A stretch of DNA of 64,000 nt from Geobacillus thermoleovorans (GCF_001610955.1 NZ_CP014335.1:1591001-1655000), one strand, 5' to 3'; positions 1-9,532 are shown, numbered from the stretch's first letter. Notes: generated by a model from the letters alone, not told the origin. Made by a program: numbers and translations.

Positions 1-172
1 ATTCCTCGAACAATTGCAACGCTACAACGAAACGGTTTCGGCGTATTATGAGCAGCGGACAAACGGCCGCCGCCGCGACACATGGACCGGGCAGATGGCC
101 GATACGCTCAGCCGCCAAGTCCGGATGTACATGAAGGAGTTTGTGGAAGGGAAAGGGTTCAATTTACGGTAG
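1..172 (+). CDS. NfrA-like NAD(P)H flavin oxidoreductase, C-terminal end (partial)
   Basis: Only the last 56 codons are in the window; the reading frame starts at base 2 and stops with TAG at 170-172. The fragment carries a Tyr-Tyr-Glu-x-Arg-Thr-Asn-Gly stretch and ends in a Lys-Gly-Phe-Asn tail. Both resemble the C-terminus of the Bacillus NfrA/Frp group of nitroreductase-fold flavin reductases, which are cytoplasmic FMN enzymes that reduce flavins or nitro compounds with NAD(P)H. The identification is from recalled family sequence, and the catalytic part lies outside the window. A terminator follows immediately. Confidence 0.65.
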   Translation, partial: FLEQLQRYNETVSAYYEQRTNGRRRDTWTGQMADTLSRQVRMYMKEFVEGKGFNLR

Positions 173-200
173 CCTCTCTTCGTTCGGAAGAGGGGTTTTT
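173..200 (+). terminator. Rho-independent terminator after the NfrA-like gene
   Basis: An 8-bp stem (173-180 with 188-195, one G-T pair) is followed by a T run. It starts directly after the stop codon at 172. Confidence 0.75.
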
Positions 201-361
201 CTTGCAGGCGATTCCATTTGTGAGAAAACTATGCCAGCCCGTTGGACATTGGTTTTGGTGATTGATTTTGTCTGGAGTTTCAGCTATACGTTATGGCCTC
301 GAAAAGAACCGAAGGCGAGACTGGCAAAACCAAGAGGTTCGTAGGAAAGGAGAGAACGAGG

Positions 362-1105
362 ATGGACCAAATCCGGCAACTGGCGCAATGGATCAAAGAG
401 GCGAATACGATCGCCGTCCTGACCGGGGCGGGGATGAGCACGGAATCCGGCATTCCTGATTTTCGCAGCGAAAACGGCCTTTACGCCCAAGAGGACAATG
501 TCGAATATTATTTGTCAGAGTATTATTACAAAAAAGATCCGGTTGATTTTTGGCGTCGATTCAAGCGGATGTTTTCATTAAAAATGATGGGCGGCTTTGC
601 CCCGAATGACGGGCATCGGTTTCTCCGCTGGCTTGAGGAGATGGGCAAGACGGTGACGATTTTGACGCAAAATATTGACGGGCTGCATACGAAAGCAGGA
701 AGCACGAATGTCATTGAGCTGCACGGCACGCTGCAGACGGCGACATGCCCGTCATGCGGCAACAAGTATGATCTGTCGTTTATCAACCGTCACGAGGTGC
801 CGCGCTGTGAAAAGTGCCAGACGATTGTCAAACCGGATGTCGTTTTGTTTGGCGGGCTCGTGCCGCGCATGGAAGAAGCGTTTGCTGCGGCGGCCGCCAG
901 CGATTTGCTTCTGGCGATGGGAACAAGTTTGGAAGTGGCGCCCGTGAATCAAATCCCGTTTTATGTCGCCGCCGAATCGCCGGCAACAAGGAAAGTATTG
1001 ATCAACAAAACAGCGACAAGAATGGACGGGATGTTTGACCTTGTCATTTATGGCGGAATCGGGGAAACGGTCGCTAGCGTGCGCAAGCAAATACAGGCGG
1101 AATAG
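362..1105 (+). CDS. cobB: NAD-dependent protein deacylase (sirtuin)
   Basis: A 247-residue Sir2-family enzyme, a normal bacterial length. It removes acyl groups from protein lysines using NAD+, releasing nicotinamide and O-acyl-ADP-ribose in the cytoplasm. Visible hallmarks are the NAD-binding GAGMSTESGIPDFR at about 22-35, TQNIDGLH at 102-109, the catalytic His121 in ELHGT, a Zn site with Cys129, Cys132, Cys149 and Cys152, and GTSLEV near 187-192. The ATG at 362 is chosen because AGGAAAGGAG precedes it; an in-frame upstream ATG at 293 lacks a ribosome site. It stands alone, separated by a promoter from the acyl-CoA genes downstream, although deacylation would fit with acyl-CoA metabolism. 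In B. subtilis the equivalent gene is srtN. Confidence 0.93.
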   Translation: MDQIRQLAQWIKEANTIAVLTGAGMSTESGIPDFRSENGLYAQEDNVEYYLSEYYYKKDPVDFWRRFKRMFSLKMMGGFAPNDGHRFLRWLEEMGKTVTILTQNIDGLHTKAGSTNVIELHGTLQTATCPSCGNKYDLSFINRHEVPRCEKCQTIVKPDVVLFGGLVPRMEEAFAAAAASDLLLAMGTSLEVAPVNQIPFYVAAESPATRKVLINKTATRMDGMFDLVIYGGIGETVASVRKQIQAE

Positions 1106-1118
1106 ATCGATAGATTCC

Positions 1119-1155
1119 ATGCCAACGGGAGAACGCATATGGCGTTTTCCCGTTG
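1119..1155. other. Inverted repeat between the sirtuin and the acyl-CoA dehydrogenase
   Basis: A long imperfect hairpin (CCAACGGGA-type arms around an NdeI-like centre) follows the sirtuin stop. It has no clean T run on the + strand, so it may be a weak terminator or only a stable mRNA 3' end. Confidence 0.4.
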
Positions 1156-1175
1156 GACGAAAATCAAAAAAGGTA

Positions 1176-1204
1176 TTGTACTTTTCAGAACATTCGAATA
1201 TAAT
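1176..1204 (+). promoter_or_regulatory. SigA-type promoter of the acyl-CoA catabolic operon
   Basis: TTGTAC at 1176-1181 and a perfect TATAAT at 1199-1204 are separated by exactly 17 bp. The predicted transcription start falls at about 1211, against the palindrome at 1214-1231. Confidence 0.75.
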
Positions 1205-1213
1205 AAAGATAAC

Positions 1214-1231
1214 ATACCAACCGGTTGGTAT
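1214..1231. promoter_or_regulatory. TetR-type operator, copy 1
   Basis: A perfect 18-bp palindrome, ATACCAACCGGTTGGTAT, starting 10 bp after the -10 box, where a bound repressor would block initiation. Near-identical palindromes occur at 20878-20895 and, less perfectly, at 57285-57300, each in the same position relative to a -10 box. The regulator is inferred to be TetR-family, perhaps the one encoded at 5380-6030. Confidence 0.75.
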
Positions 1232-1284
1232 TTTGATGAGTGGAGTCGAGCATAAAGGCGTAACGGAAAAGGGAGGGGACCATC

Positions 1285-2463
1285 ATGTATTTGCGCTTAA
1301 CGGACGAGCAGCGCATGGTGCAAAAAGCGATCCGCAAGTTTGTCGAAAAAGAATTGATGCCGCTCGAAAATGAAGTATTGCGCAATGAGCGCGAAGGGAA
1401 GCCTGGGCTCCCGCCCGAAAAATTAAAAGAGCTGCAGCTCAAAGCGAAGGAAGCGGGGTTTTGGGGGATCAACACGCCGGAGGAATACGGCGGCGCGAAT
1501 TTGGGCCATGTCATGCAGGCGATTGTGTTGATGGAAGTGTCGAAAACGCTTGTTCCGTTCCAGTTTGGCGGATCGGCGGACAACATTTTGTATTACGCGA
1601 ATGAAGAGCAAAAGAAAAAATATTTGATCCCGACGATCAACGGCGAGAAAAAATCGTGCTTTGCCATGACCGAGCCGGGAGCAGGATCAGATACGCGCAA
1701 CATTAAAATGACGGCGGTGAAAGACGGCGACGAGTGGGTGTTAAACGGGGAGAAGACATTCATTACCGGCGGCAACGACGCTGATTTTGTCATGGTGATC
1801 GCCATCACCGACAAAGAGCGTCACCAAGCCTCGAACGGGCGTGAAGGGGTGACGTGTTTTATCGTCGACCGCGAGATGGGCTGGCGTTCGGAACCGATAC
1901 ATACGATGGGACCTTCCACTCCAGCCAGCTTAATTTTCGAAAACGTGCGCGTGCCGGAAGAAAACATTTTAGGCGAGCTGCATCACGGCTATAAGCTTGG
2001 GCTTGAGTGGATCGGCTACGCCCGCTGGGTCGTCGGCGCCCGTGCGGTCGGAGCGGCCGAGCGGCTTTTGCAAATGGCCATTGACTATGCGAAGGAGCGT
2101 GTCACATTCGGCAAACCGATCGCCGAGCGGCAGGCGATCCAATGGATGATTGCCGATTCGGCGGTAGAAATCGAAGCAGCGAAATGGCTTGTGTTAAACG
2201 CGGCCTTTACGCTTGACCAAGGGGAGGACAACCGCCATTTAGCCTCGATGGCGAAGCTGTTTGGCGCGAACATGGGCAACCGCGTCGTCGACCGCGTCAT
2301 GCAAATCCACGGCGGCATGGGCTACACGAAAGAAATGCCGATCGAGCGCTGGTATCGTGAAGCGAGATTGTGGCGCATTTACGACGGCACGGATGAAATT
2401 CAGCGCCTCATTATCGCCCGCAATTTGATCAAAGGGCACGTCAAGCTTGGACAGTTCATCTAA
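1285..2463 (+). CDS. Acyl-CoA dehydrogenase
   Basis: A 392-residue FAD-dependent acyl-CoA dehydrogenase of full family length. It would oxidise an acyl-CoA to the 2-enoyl-CoA and pass electrons to ETF. The flavin and substrate signature FAMTEPGAGSD lies near residues 130-140, a GEKTFITGG segment near 155-163, and the C-terminal YDGTDEIQRLIIARNL typical of the family near 367-382. GGGAGGGGACC precedes the ATG. It is the first gene of the operon driven by the promoter at 1176-1204. Chain length or ring specificity cannot be read from sequence. The neighbours provide an SDR, hydratase-fold proteins and a thiolase, that is, most of a beta-oxidation round. Confidence 0.93.
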   Translation: MYLRLTDEQRMVQKAIRKFVEKELMPLENEVLRNEREGKPGLPPEKLKELQLKAKEAGFWGINTPEEYGGANLGHVMQAIVLMEVSKTLVPFQFGGSADNILYYANEEQKKKYLIPTINGEKKSCFAMTEPGAGSDTRNIKMTAVKDGDEWVLNGEKTFITGGNDADFVMVIAITDKERHQASNGREGVTCFIVDREMGWRSEPIHTMGPSTPASLIFENVRVPEENILGELHHGYKLGLEWIGYARWVVGARAVGAAERLLQMAIDYAKERVTFGKPIAERQAIQWMIADSAVEIEAAKWLVLNAAFTLDQGEDNRHLASMAKLFGANMGNRVVDRVMQIHGGMGYTKEMPIERWYREARLWRIYDGTDEIQRLIIARNLIKGHVKLGQFI

Positions 2464-2499
2464 AAAAATGAAAGCGTTATCGAAAGGGAGGAGAACACG

Positions 2500-3264
2500 A
2501 TGAGCCAACGGTTTGCAGGAAGAGTGGCGTTTGTGACCGGAGGAAGCCGCGGCATTGGCAAGGCGATTGTCACCCGCTTCGCGGAAGAAGGAGCGAAAGT
2601 GGCGTTCATTGATTTAAACGCAGAAGCCCTTGAAGCGACGGCTGCGGAGCTACGGGAAAAAGGGTATGACGTTTACGCCAAGGTGGCGAGCGTCACCGAC
2701 CGCGAACAAGTAGAAGCGACGATCCAAGAAGTGGTCGATCGGTTCGGTTCGCTCGATATTCTCGTCAACAACGCCGGCGTCATCCGCGACAACTTGCTGT
2801 TTAAAATGACCGATGACGACTGGCAAACGGTGATGGACGTCCATTTAAAAGGCGCGTTTTATTGCGCCCGCGCCGCGCAAAAATATATGGTCGAAAAAGG
2901 GTACGGGCGCATCATCAACATTTCGTCGACGTCAGCGCTCGGCAACCGCGGCCAGGCGAACTATTCGGCGGCGAAAGCCGGCATCCAAGGATTTACGAAA
3001 ACGCTGGCGATTGAGCTTGGCAAATTCGGCATCACGACGAATGCCGTCGCCCCTGGGTTTATTGAAACCGATATGACGAAAGCGACCGCCGAGCGGCTTG
3101 GCATTTCGTTTGAGCAGCTCATCCAAGCGAGCGTCGCCAACATCCCGGTCGGGCGCAGCGGCCGTCCGGAAGACATCGCTCATGCGGTCGCCTTTTTCGC
3201 CGACGAACGGTCATCGTTTGTCAACGGCCAAGTGCTGTATGTCGCCGGCGGTCCGAAATGCTGA
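2500..3264 (+). CDS. FabG-like short-chain dehydrogenase (3-hydroxyacyl-CoA/3-ketoacyl reductase type)
   Basis: A 254-residue classical SDR. The Rossmann nucleotide motif TGGSRGIG sits at about residues 13-20, NNAG near 89-92, and the catalytic Ser with YSAAK around 150-164. It would interconvert 3-hydroxyacyl and 3-ketoacyl thioesters with NAD(P)H. Lying between an acyl-CoA dehydrogenase and a thiolase, it most likely performs the second oxidation step of the pathway rather than fatty acid synthesis. GGGAGGAG precedes the ATG, and the gap to the upstream gene is 36 bp. FabG paralogues are hard to separate by function, so the direction and cofactor are inferred. Confidence 0.88.
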   Translation: MSQRFAGRVAFVTGGSRGIGKAIVTRFAEEGAKVAFIDLNAEALEATAAELREKGYDVYAKVASVTDREQVEATIQEVVDRFGSLDILVNNAGVIRDNLLFKMTDDDWQTVMDVHLKGAFYCARAAQKYMVEKGYGRIINISSTSALGNRGQANYSAAKAGIQGFTKTLAIELGKFGITTNAVAPGFIETDMTKATAERLGISFEQLIQASVANIPVGRSGRPEDIAHAVAFFADERSSFVNGQVLYVAGGPKC

Positions 3265-3282
3265 AAACGAGGAGGACGGGGC

Positions 3283-3732
3283 ATGTACCAACATGACATC
3301 GGGAAACGGTCAGCGAAAGTGAAAAATGTCGTTGAGCGCGGAGCGGTGAAAAAGTTTGCGGAGGCGATCGGCGATCCAAACCCGATTTATTGGGACGAAG
3401 AGACGGGGAAACGGTCGCGCTACGGGCGCAACATTGCGCCGCCGACGTTTCCGCGCGTGTTTGACTACGGCGTCATTGAAGGGCTGAAATTGCCGTCCAA
3501 AGGGCTCATCCATGGCGAACAGCACTTCCATTATGAGCGCCCGCTGTTTGTCGGCGAAGAGCTGTATTGCTATGCGGAAGTGAAAGATTATTACGAAAAA
3601 CAAAGCAGCATGGGCCTGCTCGGCTTTTTGGTCATCGCCAACAACGGCGAAGACCCTGATGGGAATCTCGTTTTTACTTCGACCTCGACGATCATGATCA
3701 ACGAGGCGGTTAGAAAGGCGATGAGCGTATGA
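3283..3732 (+). CDS. MaoC/HadA-like hydratase-fold protein (FAS1-DH type N-terminal domain)
   Basis: A 149-residue hot-dog-fold protein. The start (KRSAKVKNVVERGAVKKFAEA, then GDPNPIYWDEE) and APPTFPRV match the N-terminal half of MaoC-like dehydratases such as mycobacterial HadA. These usually lack the catalytic Asp-His pair and pair with a HadB-like partner. The next gene encodes exactly such a partner and overlaps by 4 bp, so a heterodimeric enoyl-CoA hydratase or 3-hydroxyacyl dehydratase is the natural reading. GAGGAGGACGGGGC precedes the ATG. The function is inferred from family and context. Confidence 0.82.
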   Translation: MYQHDIGKRSAKVKNVVERGAVKKFAEAIGDPNPIYWDEETGKRSRYGRNIAPPTFPRVFDYGVIEGLKLPSKGLIHGEQHFHYERPLFVGEELYCYAEVKDYYEKQSSMGLLGFLVIANNGEDPDGNLVFTSTSTIMINEAVRKAMSV

Positions 3733-4133
3733 CGAGCATCCGCAAATGGCAAGTCGGAGAGTCGCTTCCCGAAGTAACGCTCGCACCGGTGTCCCGGCTC
3801 GATTTAATCAAATACGCCGGCGCATCAGGCGACTACAACCCGATTCATACGATCGATGAAGAGGCGAAAAAAGCCGGCCTGCCGGGCATTATCGCCCACG
3901 GCATGTGGACGATGGGCAATCTCGCGAAGCTGTTTACGCCGTACTACGAAGAAGGGTTTGTCCAAGACTATTTCGTCCGCTTCCAGTCGATGGTGTTTTT
4001 AAACGATGTCATCACCTTAAAAGCAACGGTGAAGGAAAAAGACGAGAAAGCGATCCGTTTTGCCGTCGCTGCCGTCAACCAGCAAGGAAAAGAAGTCATT
4101 AAGGGCGAAGCCGTGTTTTCTCTGTATGAGTGA
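3729..4133 (+). CDS. MaoC-family dehydratase/hydratase, catalytic partner
   Basis: A 134-residue MaoC hot-dog protein with GDYNPIHTIDEEAKKAG at about residues 35-51 and IIAHGMWTMG at about 56-65. The Asp/His pattern in the first motif is that of the (R)-specific enoyl-CoA hydratase active site. It overlaps the preceding gene by four bases (ATGA), which points to translational coupling and a 1:1 complex. The pair is probably the hydration step between the acyl-CoA dehydrogenase and the SDR. A 34-codon C-terminal part aligns with HadB-type lengths, so it appears complete. Confidence 0.86.
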   Translation: MTSIRKWQVGESLPEVTLAPVSRLDLIKYAGASGDYNPIHTIDEEAKKAGLPGIIAHGMWTMGNLAKLFTPYYEEGFVQDYFVRFQSMVFLNDVITLKATVKEKDEKAIRFAVAAVNQQGKEVIKGEAVFSLYE

Positions 4134-4213
4134 AACAAGGCAGCGAGCCCGGTAACATCGAGAACGCCCAGTTGCCGGGTTTCGTACTACAAAGGGGATG
4201 AGGAGGAGTCAGG

Positions 4214-5383
4214 ATGAGACGAGATGCCGTCATTGTGTCTGCTGTACGAACGGCCATCGCCCGCCAAGGGGGCGCTTTGGCGACGATGCCGGCGCATATT
4301 TACGGCGCGGAAGTGATCAAAGAAGCGATGCGGCGGGCGAATATTGGTCCGGAGCATGTCGATGATGTCATTATGGGCAACGTCCTAAGCGGCGGCGGCA
4401 ATATCGCCCGGCTGACCGCGCTGCAAACCGGATTGTCGCTCGAGCTGACGGGAGTGACGGTGGACCGGCAGTGCGGTTCGGGCATTAACGCCGTCAATTT
4501 AGCGGCGCAAGCCATTTGGGCCGGCGACGGAGATGTGTATATTGCCGGCGGCGTGGAAAGCATGAGCCGCGCGCCGTATTTGATGGACCGCCCGGAAAAA
4601 CCGTACAGCTCGACGCCGCCGAGCTTTCGAAAGTCGCAGCTATCGCCGAAAGAAATCGGCGACCCGCCGATGGGCATCACGGCGGAAAACTTGGCCAAAA
4701 AGTACGGCATCAGCCGTGAAGAACAAGACGCATTCGCCTTGCGCAGCCAGCAGCGCATGGCGCGCGCCATGCAGGAAGGGCGATTTGACGAGCAAATCGT
4801 GCCCATTGCCGTGCCGGTGAAAAAAGGGGAGCCGTTCATCTTCGATACGGACGAACATCCGCGGCCAAACACAACCATGGAAGCGCTCGCAAAACTGCCG
4901 CCGGCGTTTTTGGAAGGCGGCACGGTGACGGCCGGGAACAGTTCTGGATTGAACGACGGAGCGTCGGCGCTCGTCATCATGTCGCGGGAAAAAGCAGAGG
5001 AGCTTGGCTTAAAGCCGCTTGCCGTCATCCGCGCCCATGCGGTCGCCGGAGTGGATCCGAACATCATGGGCATTGGCCCGGTGCCGGCGACAAGAAAAGT
5101 GCTTGAAAAGGCGGGGCTGACGCTTGATGAGATGGACATCATTGAAATCAATGAAGCGTTTGCCGCGCAAGTGATCGCCTGCGACCGTGAGCTTGAGATG
5201 GATCCCGAAAAAGTGAACATAAACGGCGGCGCCATCGCCCATGGCCATCCGCTCGGCGCGACGGGAGCGATTTTGATCACAAAAGCGGTGTATGAACTGA
5301 AGCGCTGCGGGGGGAAATACGCGCTCATTACCGCGTGCATCGGAGGCGGCCAAGGCATCGCGACGATTATTGAGAGAGAATGA
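4214..5383 (+). CDS. Thiolase (acetyl-CoA C-acyltransferase)
   Basis: A 389-residue thiolase of standard length. The nucleophilic Cys87 lies in [12 protein letters not shown], with NEAFAAQ near 312-318, [14 protein letters not shown] near 338-351, and the second catalytic cysteine in CIGGGQG near residue 378. It cleaves a 3-ketoacyl-CoA with CoA to give acetyl-CoA and a shortened acyl-CoA, or runs in reverse. A GAGGAGGAG ribosome site precedes the ATG. An 80-bp gap with a GC-rich repeat separates it from the MaoC pair, but no promoter is obvious there. It closes the enzymatic part of the operon and overlaps the TetR gene by 4 bp. Confidence 0.93.
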   Translation: MRRDAVIVSAVRTAIARQGGALATMPAHIYGAEVIKEAMRRANIGPEHVDDVIMGNVLSGGGNIARLTALQTGLSLELTGVTVDRQCGSGINAVNLAAQAIWAGDGDVYIAGGVESMSRAPYLMDRPEKPYSSTPPSFRKSQLSPKEIGDPPMGITAENLAKKYGISREEQDAFALRSQQRMARAMQEGRFDEQIVPIAVPVKKGEPFIFDTDEHPRPNTTMEALAKLPPAFLEGGTVTAGNSSGLNDGASALVIMSREKAEELGLKPLAVIRAHAVAGVDPNIMGIGPVPATRKVLEKAGLTLDEMDIIEINEAFAAQVIACDRELEMDPEKVNINGGAIAHGHPLGATGAILITKAVYELKRCGGKYALITACIGGGQGIATIIERE

Positions 5384-6030
5384 CGCATTGGAGACCGTGG
5401 AGGATGAAAGAAAGATTAAGGGAAGTCGCCATTGAGTTGTTTGAACGCAAAGGATTCAAAGAAACGTCGGTGCAGGAAATCGTCGAAGCGATCGGGGCAA
5501 CGAAGGGGGCCTTTTACTACTATTACAAAAGCAAAGAGGAGTTGCTATGTGATATTTGCGTTTCCTATCTAGATGATTTGCTTCGGCAGCAAGCCTGCAT
5601 TGTCCAAGATCCCGAGAAAAGCTGCACGGAGAAATTGCGGGCCATCGTCCATATGGTCATCTGCAATATCCGCACACGGAAGAAAAGCGCCCGCATTTTC
5701 TTCCGTGAAATGCGGCATTTGGCTGATGACCATTTGACGGAAATCCGCGCCAAGCGGCGGTTGTTTCGCAAGCGGTATGAACAGCTGGTTCGAGAAGGGA
5801 TCGCCCGCGGGGAATTCAAGCCGTCGCTTCATGCAGAAATGATTACGTTTGGCCTGCTTGGCATCACCAACTGGAGCTATTATTGGTTCCGGCCTGACGG
5901 AGGCATCTCTGAAGAAGAACTGACGGACATTTTCGTTGATTTCATTTTGCACGGCATAAAGGCGCCAAGAGCTGGAGAAAGCGGTCGAAATGAGGCGGAG
6001 CCAGGCAATTCGGGCGGCCAGACCGAATGA
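5380..6030 (+). CDS. TetR-family transcriptional regulator
   Basis: A 216-residue one-component regulator. The N-terminal helix-turn-helix is clear ([20 protein letters not shown], then [17 protein letters not shown]), followed by a helical ligand-binding domain without recognisable family-specific features. It overlaps the thiolase stop (ATGA); an alternative ATG at 5404 would give 208 residues but has GGAGG almost touching it. Its place inside an acyl-CoA operon suggests it senses an acyl-CoA. It is the best candidate in the window for binding the shared palindrome at 1214, 20878 and 57285, but that link is inference. No copy of the palindrome sits directly upstream of this gene; autoregulation would run through the operon promoter. 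Confidence 0.9.
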   Translation: MTHWRPWRMKERLREVAIELFERKGFKETSVQEIVEAIGATKGAFYYYYKSKEELLCDICVSYLDDLLRQQACIVQDPEKSCTEKLRAIVHMVICNIRTRKKSARIFFREMRHLADDHLTEIRAKRRLFRKRYEQLVREGIARGEFKPSLHAEMITFGLLGITNWSYYWFRPDGGISEEELTDIFVDFILHGIKAPRAGESGRNEAEPGNSGGQTE

Positions 6031-6088
6031 AAGATCGGCCGCTGCTTTGATGGTCTGGCCAAACGGCAAACAAAAAGGGGGGATCGGG

Positions 6089-6952
6089 ATGGAGCTATTC
6101 ATCCAGCAGCTGTTAAACGGGCTGACAGTTGGAAGCGTTTACAGCCTTGTCGCGTTAGGTTTGACGCTTGTTTATGGCATTTTGCACATTCCAAACTTTG
6201 CCCACGGCGCGTTATATATGATGGGGGGTTATGTCACGCTCACTGCGATGACGAAAGCCGGGCTGCCGTACGGGTTGGCCGTTGTCGTGTCGATGGCCGC
6301 GGTCGGGATGCTCGGTGTATTGATGGAACGGCTTGTGTTTTATCCGCTTCGCGACGCACCGCCGCTCCATGACAAAATTGCGGCGATTGGCATTTTGTTG
6401 TTTTTGGAGGCATTCGCCCAGTTCGTCTGGGGGGCGGACTACCAGACGATGCCAACCCCATACGGCGACGTTGTCAGCATTTTCGGCTTGACCTTGACGG
6501 TTCAACGCATCCTCATCATCGCATCCGCTGTCATCATCATGATCTTGCTTTACCTCTTCTTGAAAAAGACGTTCATCGGGGCTTCCATCATCGCGATGGC
6601 GCAAAACCGCGAAGGGGCGAATTTGGTCGGCATTAACACGAATAAAGTCGCCATGCTGACGTTTTTCCTTTCCGGCAGTTTGGCAGCGCTCGCCGCGTCG
6701 CTCGCTTCGCCGATCAACCTCGTGTTTCCCGGCATGGGCCATCTTGTCATCTTGAAAGCGTTTGTCATCATCATTCTCGGCGGCATGGGAAGCATTCCAG
6801 GCGCCATTGTCGGCGGCTATATTTTGGGATTCAGCGAAAGCTTGGGAGCGACGTATGTGTCGAACGACTACAAAGACATTATCGCTTTTGCCATCCTCGT
6901 CATCATTTTAACGGTCAAACCGAACGGACTGTTTGCCAAGGAGGGACATTGA
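6089..6952 (+). CDS. livH: Branched-chain-type ABC transporter permease (LivH)
   Basis: A 287-residue inner membrane permease with about eight hydrophobic helices and the LivH-type opening NGLTVGSVYSLVALGLTLVY. The ATG at 6089 follows AAAAAGGGGGG; the frame is open further upstream but without a ribosome site. Together with LivM it forms the channel of a high-affinity uptake system. Although the family is named for Leu/Ile/Val, relatives next to acyl-CoA catabolic genes often import aromatic or short organic acids. The substrate here is probably the acid degraded by the upstream enzymes, which is inference. It lies 58 bp after the TetR gene, in the same operon direction. Confidence 0.9.
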   Translation: MELFIQQLLNGLTVGSVYSLVALGLTLVYGILHIPNFAHGALYMMGGYVTLTAMTKAGLPYGLAVVVSMAAVGMLGVLMERLVFYPLRDAPPLHDKIAAIGILLFLEAFAQFVWGADYQTMPTPYGDVVSIFGLTLTVQRILIIASAVIIMILLYLFLKKTFIGASIIAMAQNREGANLVGINTNKVAMLTFFLSGSLAALAASLASPINLVFPGMGHLVILKAFVIIILGGMGSIPGAIVGGYILGFSESLGATYVSNDYKDIIAFAILVIILTVKPNGLFAKEGH

Positions 6953-7989
6953 TGGCTGTATTCGCCAACCGGCGCTTATGGATCGCCGTTCTTGCGGCGC
7001 TGGCGCTTGCCTTTCCGTTGCTTGTCACCAACAGCTATTACTTGCACATGATGACGATCTCCTTCATTTGGATGATCGCTGTTTACGGGCTGAATTTATT
7101 TGCTGGCTATACTGGTTATTTGTCGCTTGCCCACGCCGGGTTTTTTGCGATTGGCGCGTATGCGCTTGGCATTTTGACGGTGAAAGCCGGCGTGCCGTTT
7201 TGGTTGGCTTTCGTGCTTGCTTGTTTGTTCACCACGTTGCTTGGGGCCGTCATCGGGCTTGTTGCGCTGCGGACGAAAGAGCACTTTTTCGCCATTTATA
7301 CGCTTTGTGTGGGCTATATTATCTATTTGATCATTGACAAATGGGACAGTTTAACCGGCGGAGTGCGCGGGTTTATCGGCATCCCGGCGCCGGCTGACAT
7401 CGGTCCGCTCTCGTTTCAAACGCCCGTCGCCCAATATTATTTGGTGTTATGCTTCTTGGTTGCGGTCATCTTCACCATGTACCGCCTTGTCTATTCGTTG
7501 ACCGGACGGACGTACATCGCCATTCGCAACAGTGAGGAGCTCGCGTTGACGCTTGGCATCTCGACGATGAAAAACAAACTCGCCTCGTTTGTTCTCTCGG
7601 TCTTTTTTACATCGCTTGCCGGAGCGCTGTACGCATCGTTCATCCGCTTTCTTGGCCCGGACATTGCGTACGTCAGCGTCATGTTCGACTTTTTAACGTA
7701 TTTGCTTGTCGGTGGGATTGGCACGCTCGCCGGTCCGGTCGTCGGGACGTTGCTGATTACGTTTCTGTCCCAACAATTGCAGTTTTTGCAAGATTACCGG
7801 ATGTTGATTTTCGGTCCGGTGCTGACGTTGCTCATCATCTTTTACCCACACGGCATTGCCGGGGGGGTCATCCGTTTGAAAGCAAAGCGTGAAGAAGCGC
7901 GCCGTCTCGATCCAGAAGCGAACCGAGTTGCTGCGGAACTGGCCGTCTCGAGCCAAGGACGAGGCGAGCGGCACGCAGAGGAGGGATAA
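6952..7989 (+). CDS. livM: Branched-chain-type ABC transporter permease (LivM)
   Basis: A 345-residue permease with the LivM hallmarks: a central GLNLFAGYTGYLSLAHAGFF segment near residues 46-65 and a cytoplasmic loop TGRTYIAIRNSEELA typical of the EAA-like coupling region. About nine to ten hydrophobic segments are visible. The ATG overlaps the LivH stop (TGATG) and has AAGGAGGG five bases before it, so it is preferred over an in-frame TTG at 6949. The charged tail after residue 300 is variable in the family. It pairs with LivH. Confidence 0.9.
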   Translation: MAVFANRRLWIAVLAALALAFPLLVTNSYYLHMMTISFIWMIAVYGLNLFAGYTGYLSLAHAGFFAIGAYALGILTVKAGVPFWLAFVLACLFTTLLGAVIGLVALRTKEHFFAIYTLCVGYIIYLIIDKWDSLTGGVRGFIGIPAPADIGPLSFQTPVAQYYLVLCFLVAVIFTMYRLVYSLTGRTYIAIRNSEELALTLGISTMKNKLASFVLSVFFTSLAGALYASFIRFLGPDIAYVSVMFDFLTYLLVGGIGTLAGPVVGTLLITFLSQQLQFLQDYRMLIFGPVLTLLIIFYPHGIAGGVIRLKAKREEARRLDPEANRVAAELAVSSQGRGERHAEEG

Positions 7990-7991
7990 CG

Positions 7992-8756
7992 ATGCTTTTG
8001 CACGTTGAACGGTTGACGAAGCGGTTTGGCGGGCTTCTGGCGGTCAACGATGTCACCTTTTCCGTCGAGCAAGGGAAGATCAACGCCATCATCGGCCCAA
8101 ACGGAGCCGGCAAATCGACGTTTTTCAATTTAATCAGCGGCTTGTACCGGCCGACGTCAGGGACGATTACGTTCAAAGGGCGCGATATTACCCGCCTGCC
8201 GGCAAACGAACGGGCGAAGCTCGGCATCGCCCGCACGTTTCAAACGACTCACTTGTTTGAACAGGCGACGGTGATCGACAACGTCATCATCGGCCATCGT
8301 CTCCGCACGTCATCCAACTTATTTGATGCCATTTTGCGCACGAAACGGCACCGCCGCGAGGAACAGGCATGCAAAGAAAAAGCGATGGAAGTGCTCGACT
8401 TTGTCGGTCTAACCCATGTGGCGGATCGGATGGTGGCCAACTTGTCGCAGGAGCAGAAAAAGCGGGCGGCGTTCGCGCTTGCCTTGGCGACCGATCCGGA
8501 GCTCGTGCTGCTTGATGAACCGGCAGCCGGCATCAACCCGGATGAAACGGAAGGGCTTGAGGAGTTGATCGTCAAAATGATAGAAGGCGGCCTGACTGTT
8601 TGCCTGATTGAGCACAAAATGTCGATGATCATGAAAATTGCCGACCGCATTATGGTGTTAAACTACGGAGAAAAAATCGCTGAAGGAACGCCCGAGGAAG
8701 TGCGAAACAACGAGGCGGTCATTCAAGCGTATTTAGGAGGGAGCGCCATTGCTTGA
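7992..8756 (+). CDS. livG: Branched-chain-type ABC transporter ATPase (LivG)
   Basis: A 254-residue ABC ATPase with Walker [10 protein letters not shown] at about 35-43, the LivG-specific ARTFQ segment in the Q-loop region, and Walker [12 protein letters not shown]. The signature motif reads LSQEQKK instead of the common LSYGEQRR/LSGGQ, a mild deviation worth noting. It energises the LivHM channel from the cytoplasmic side. The start is 3 bp after the livM stop, behind GAGGAGGG. Confidence 0.92.
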   Translation: MLLHVERLTKRFGGLLAVNDVTFSVEQGKINAIIGPNGAGKSTFFNLISGLYRPTSGTITFKGRDITRLPANERAKLGIARTFQTTHLFEQATVIDNVIIGHRLRTSSNLFDAILRTKRHRREEQACKEKAMEVLDFVGLTHVADRMVANLSQEQKKRAAFALALATDPELVLLDEPAAGINPDETEGLEELIVKMIEGGLTVCLIEHKMSMIMKIADRIMVLNYGEKIAEGTPEEVRNNEAVIQAYLGGSAIA

Positions 8757-9456
8757 AGTTGCGAACGTATCCGTCCGCTACGGGAGTTTTACGGCCATTC
8801 GCGATGTGACGTTTTCCGTCAAGCGAGGGGAGATCGCCGTTTTGCTTGGCGCCAACGGGGCCGGGAAAAGCACATTGTTTCGCACGATCAGCGGGCTGCA
8901 CAAACCAGTGCGGGGGGAAATCCGCCTCGATGGCGAGCGCATTGATTCGCTGCCTCCTGACCGCATCGTCGGGCGCGGCGTCGTGCAATGCGCGGAAGGG
9001 CGCAAACTGTTTCCGCGCATGAGTGTATACGAAAATTTGCTGATGGGCGCTTACGTCCATCGGAAGGACAAAGAAGGCATCCGCCGCTCAATCGAACATG
9101 TATACGAACTGTTTCCGATTTTGCGCGACAAGCAAAACGCGCCAGCCGGGTCGTTAAGCGGCGGCCAGCAGCAAATGCTCGCCATCGGACGCGCCTTAAT
9201 GTCACGTCCTGCGGTGCTCTTGCTTGATGAGCCGTCAATCGGACTCGCCCCGTTGATTGTCGAGCAAATGTTTGCGACGATTAAGCAAATCAATGAGGGA
9301 GGAACAACGATTTTGTTGGCGGAACAAAACGCTCATGCGGCGCTGTCGATCGCCCATCGAGGCTATGTGTTTGAAAATGGAACGATCGTTGCCTCAGGGA
9401 CGGCGGAGGAGCTGCTCGCCAACGACGATGTCCGCAAGGCGTACATTGGTGCATGA
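8749..9456 (+). CDS. livF: Branched-chain-type ABC transporter ATPase (LivF)
   Basis: A 235-residue ABC ATPase with Walker [10 protein letters not shown] near 34-42, [19 protein letters not shown] (LivF-type Q-loop region), canonical [16 protein letters not shown] and Walker [13 protein letters not shown]. It starts at a TTG (8749-8751) with AGGAGGG six bases before it and overlaps the livG stop, which indicates coupled translation. It forms the ATPase heterodimer with LivG. Confidence 0.92.
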   Translation: MLEVANVSVRYGSFTAIRDVTFSVKRGEIAVLLGANGAGKSTLFRTISGLHKPVRGEIRLDGERIDSLPPDRIVGRGVVQCAEGRKLFPRMSVYENLLMGAYVHRKDKEGIRRSIEHVYELFPILRDKQNAPAGSLSGGQQQMLAIGRALMSRPAVLLLDEPSIGLAPLIVEQMFATIKQINEGGTTILLAEQNAHAALSIAHRGYVFENGTIVASGTAEELLANDDVRKAYIGA

Positions 9457-9532
9457 TAGGCCTCATCCTTGTCCATCAGCGAAAGCAAGGAGAGGAGATG
9501 GCACTGAAAGGGGGTGAATAACGGGTGTGCTA

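Noticed and set aside
4300..5388. Antisense 362-codon frame across the thiolase gene
   Set aside because: It mirrors a GC-rich coding gene with perfect family motifs, has no ribosome site and shows no homology; a shadow of the thiolase.
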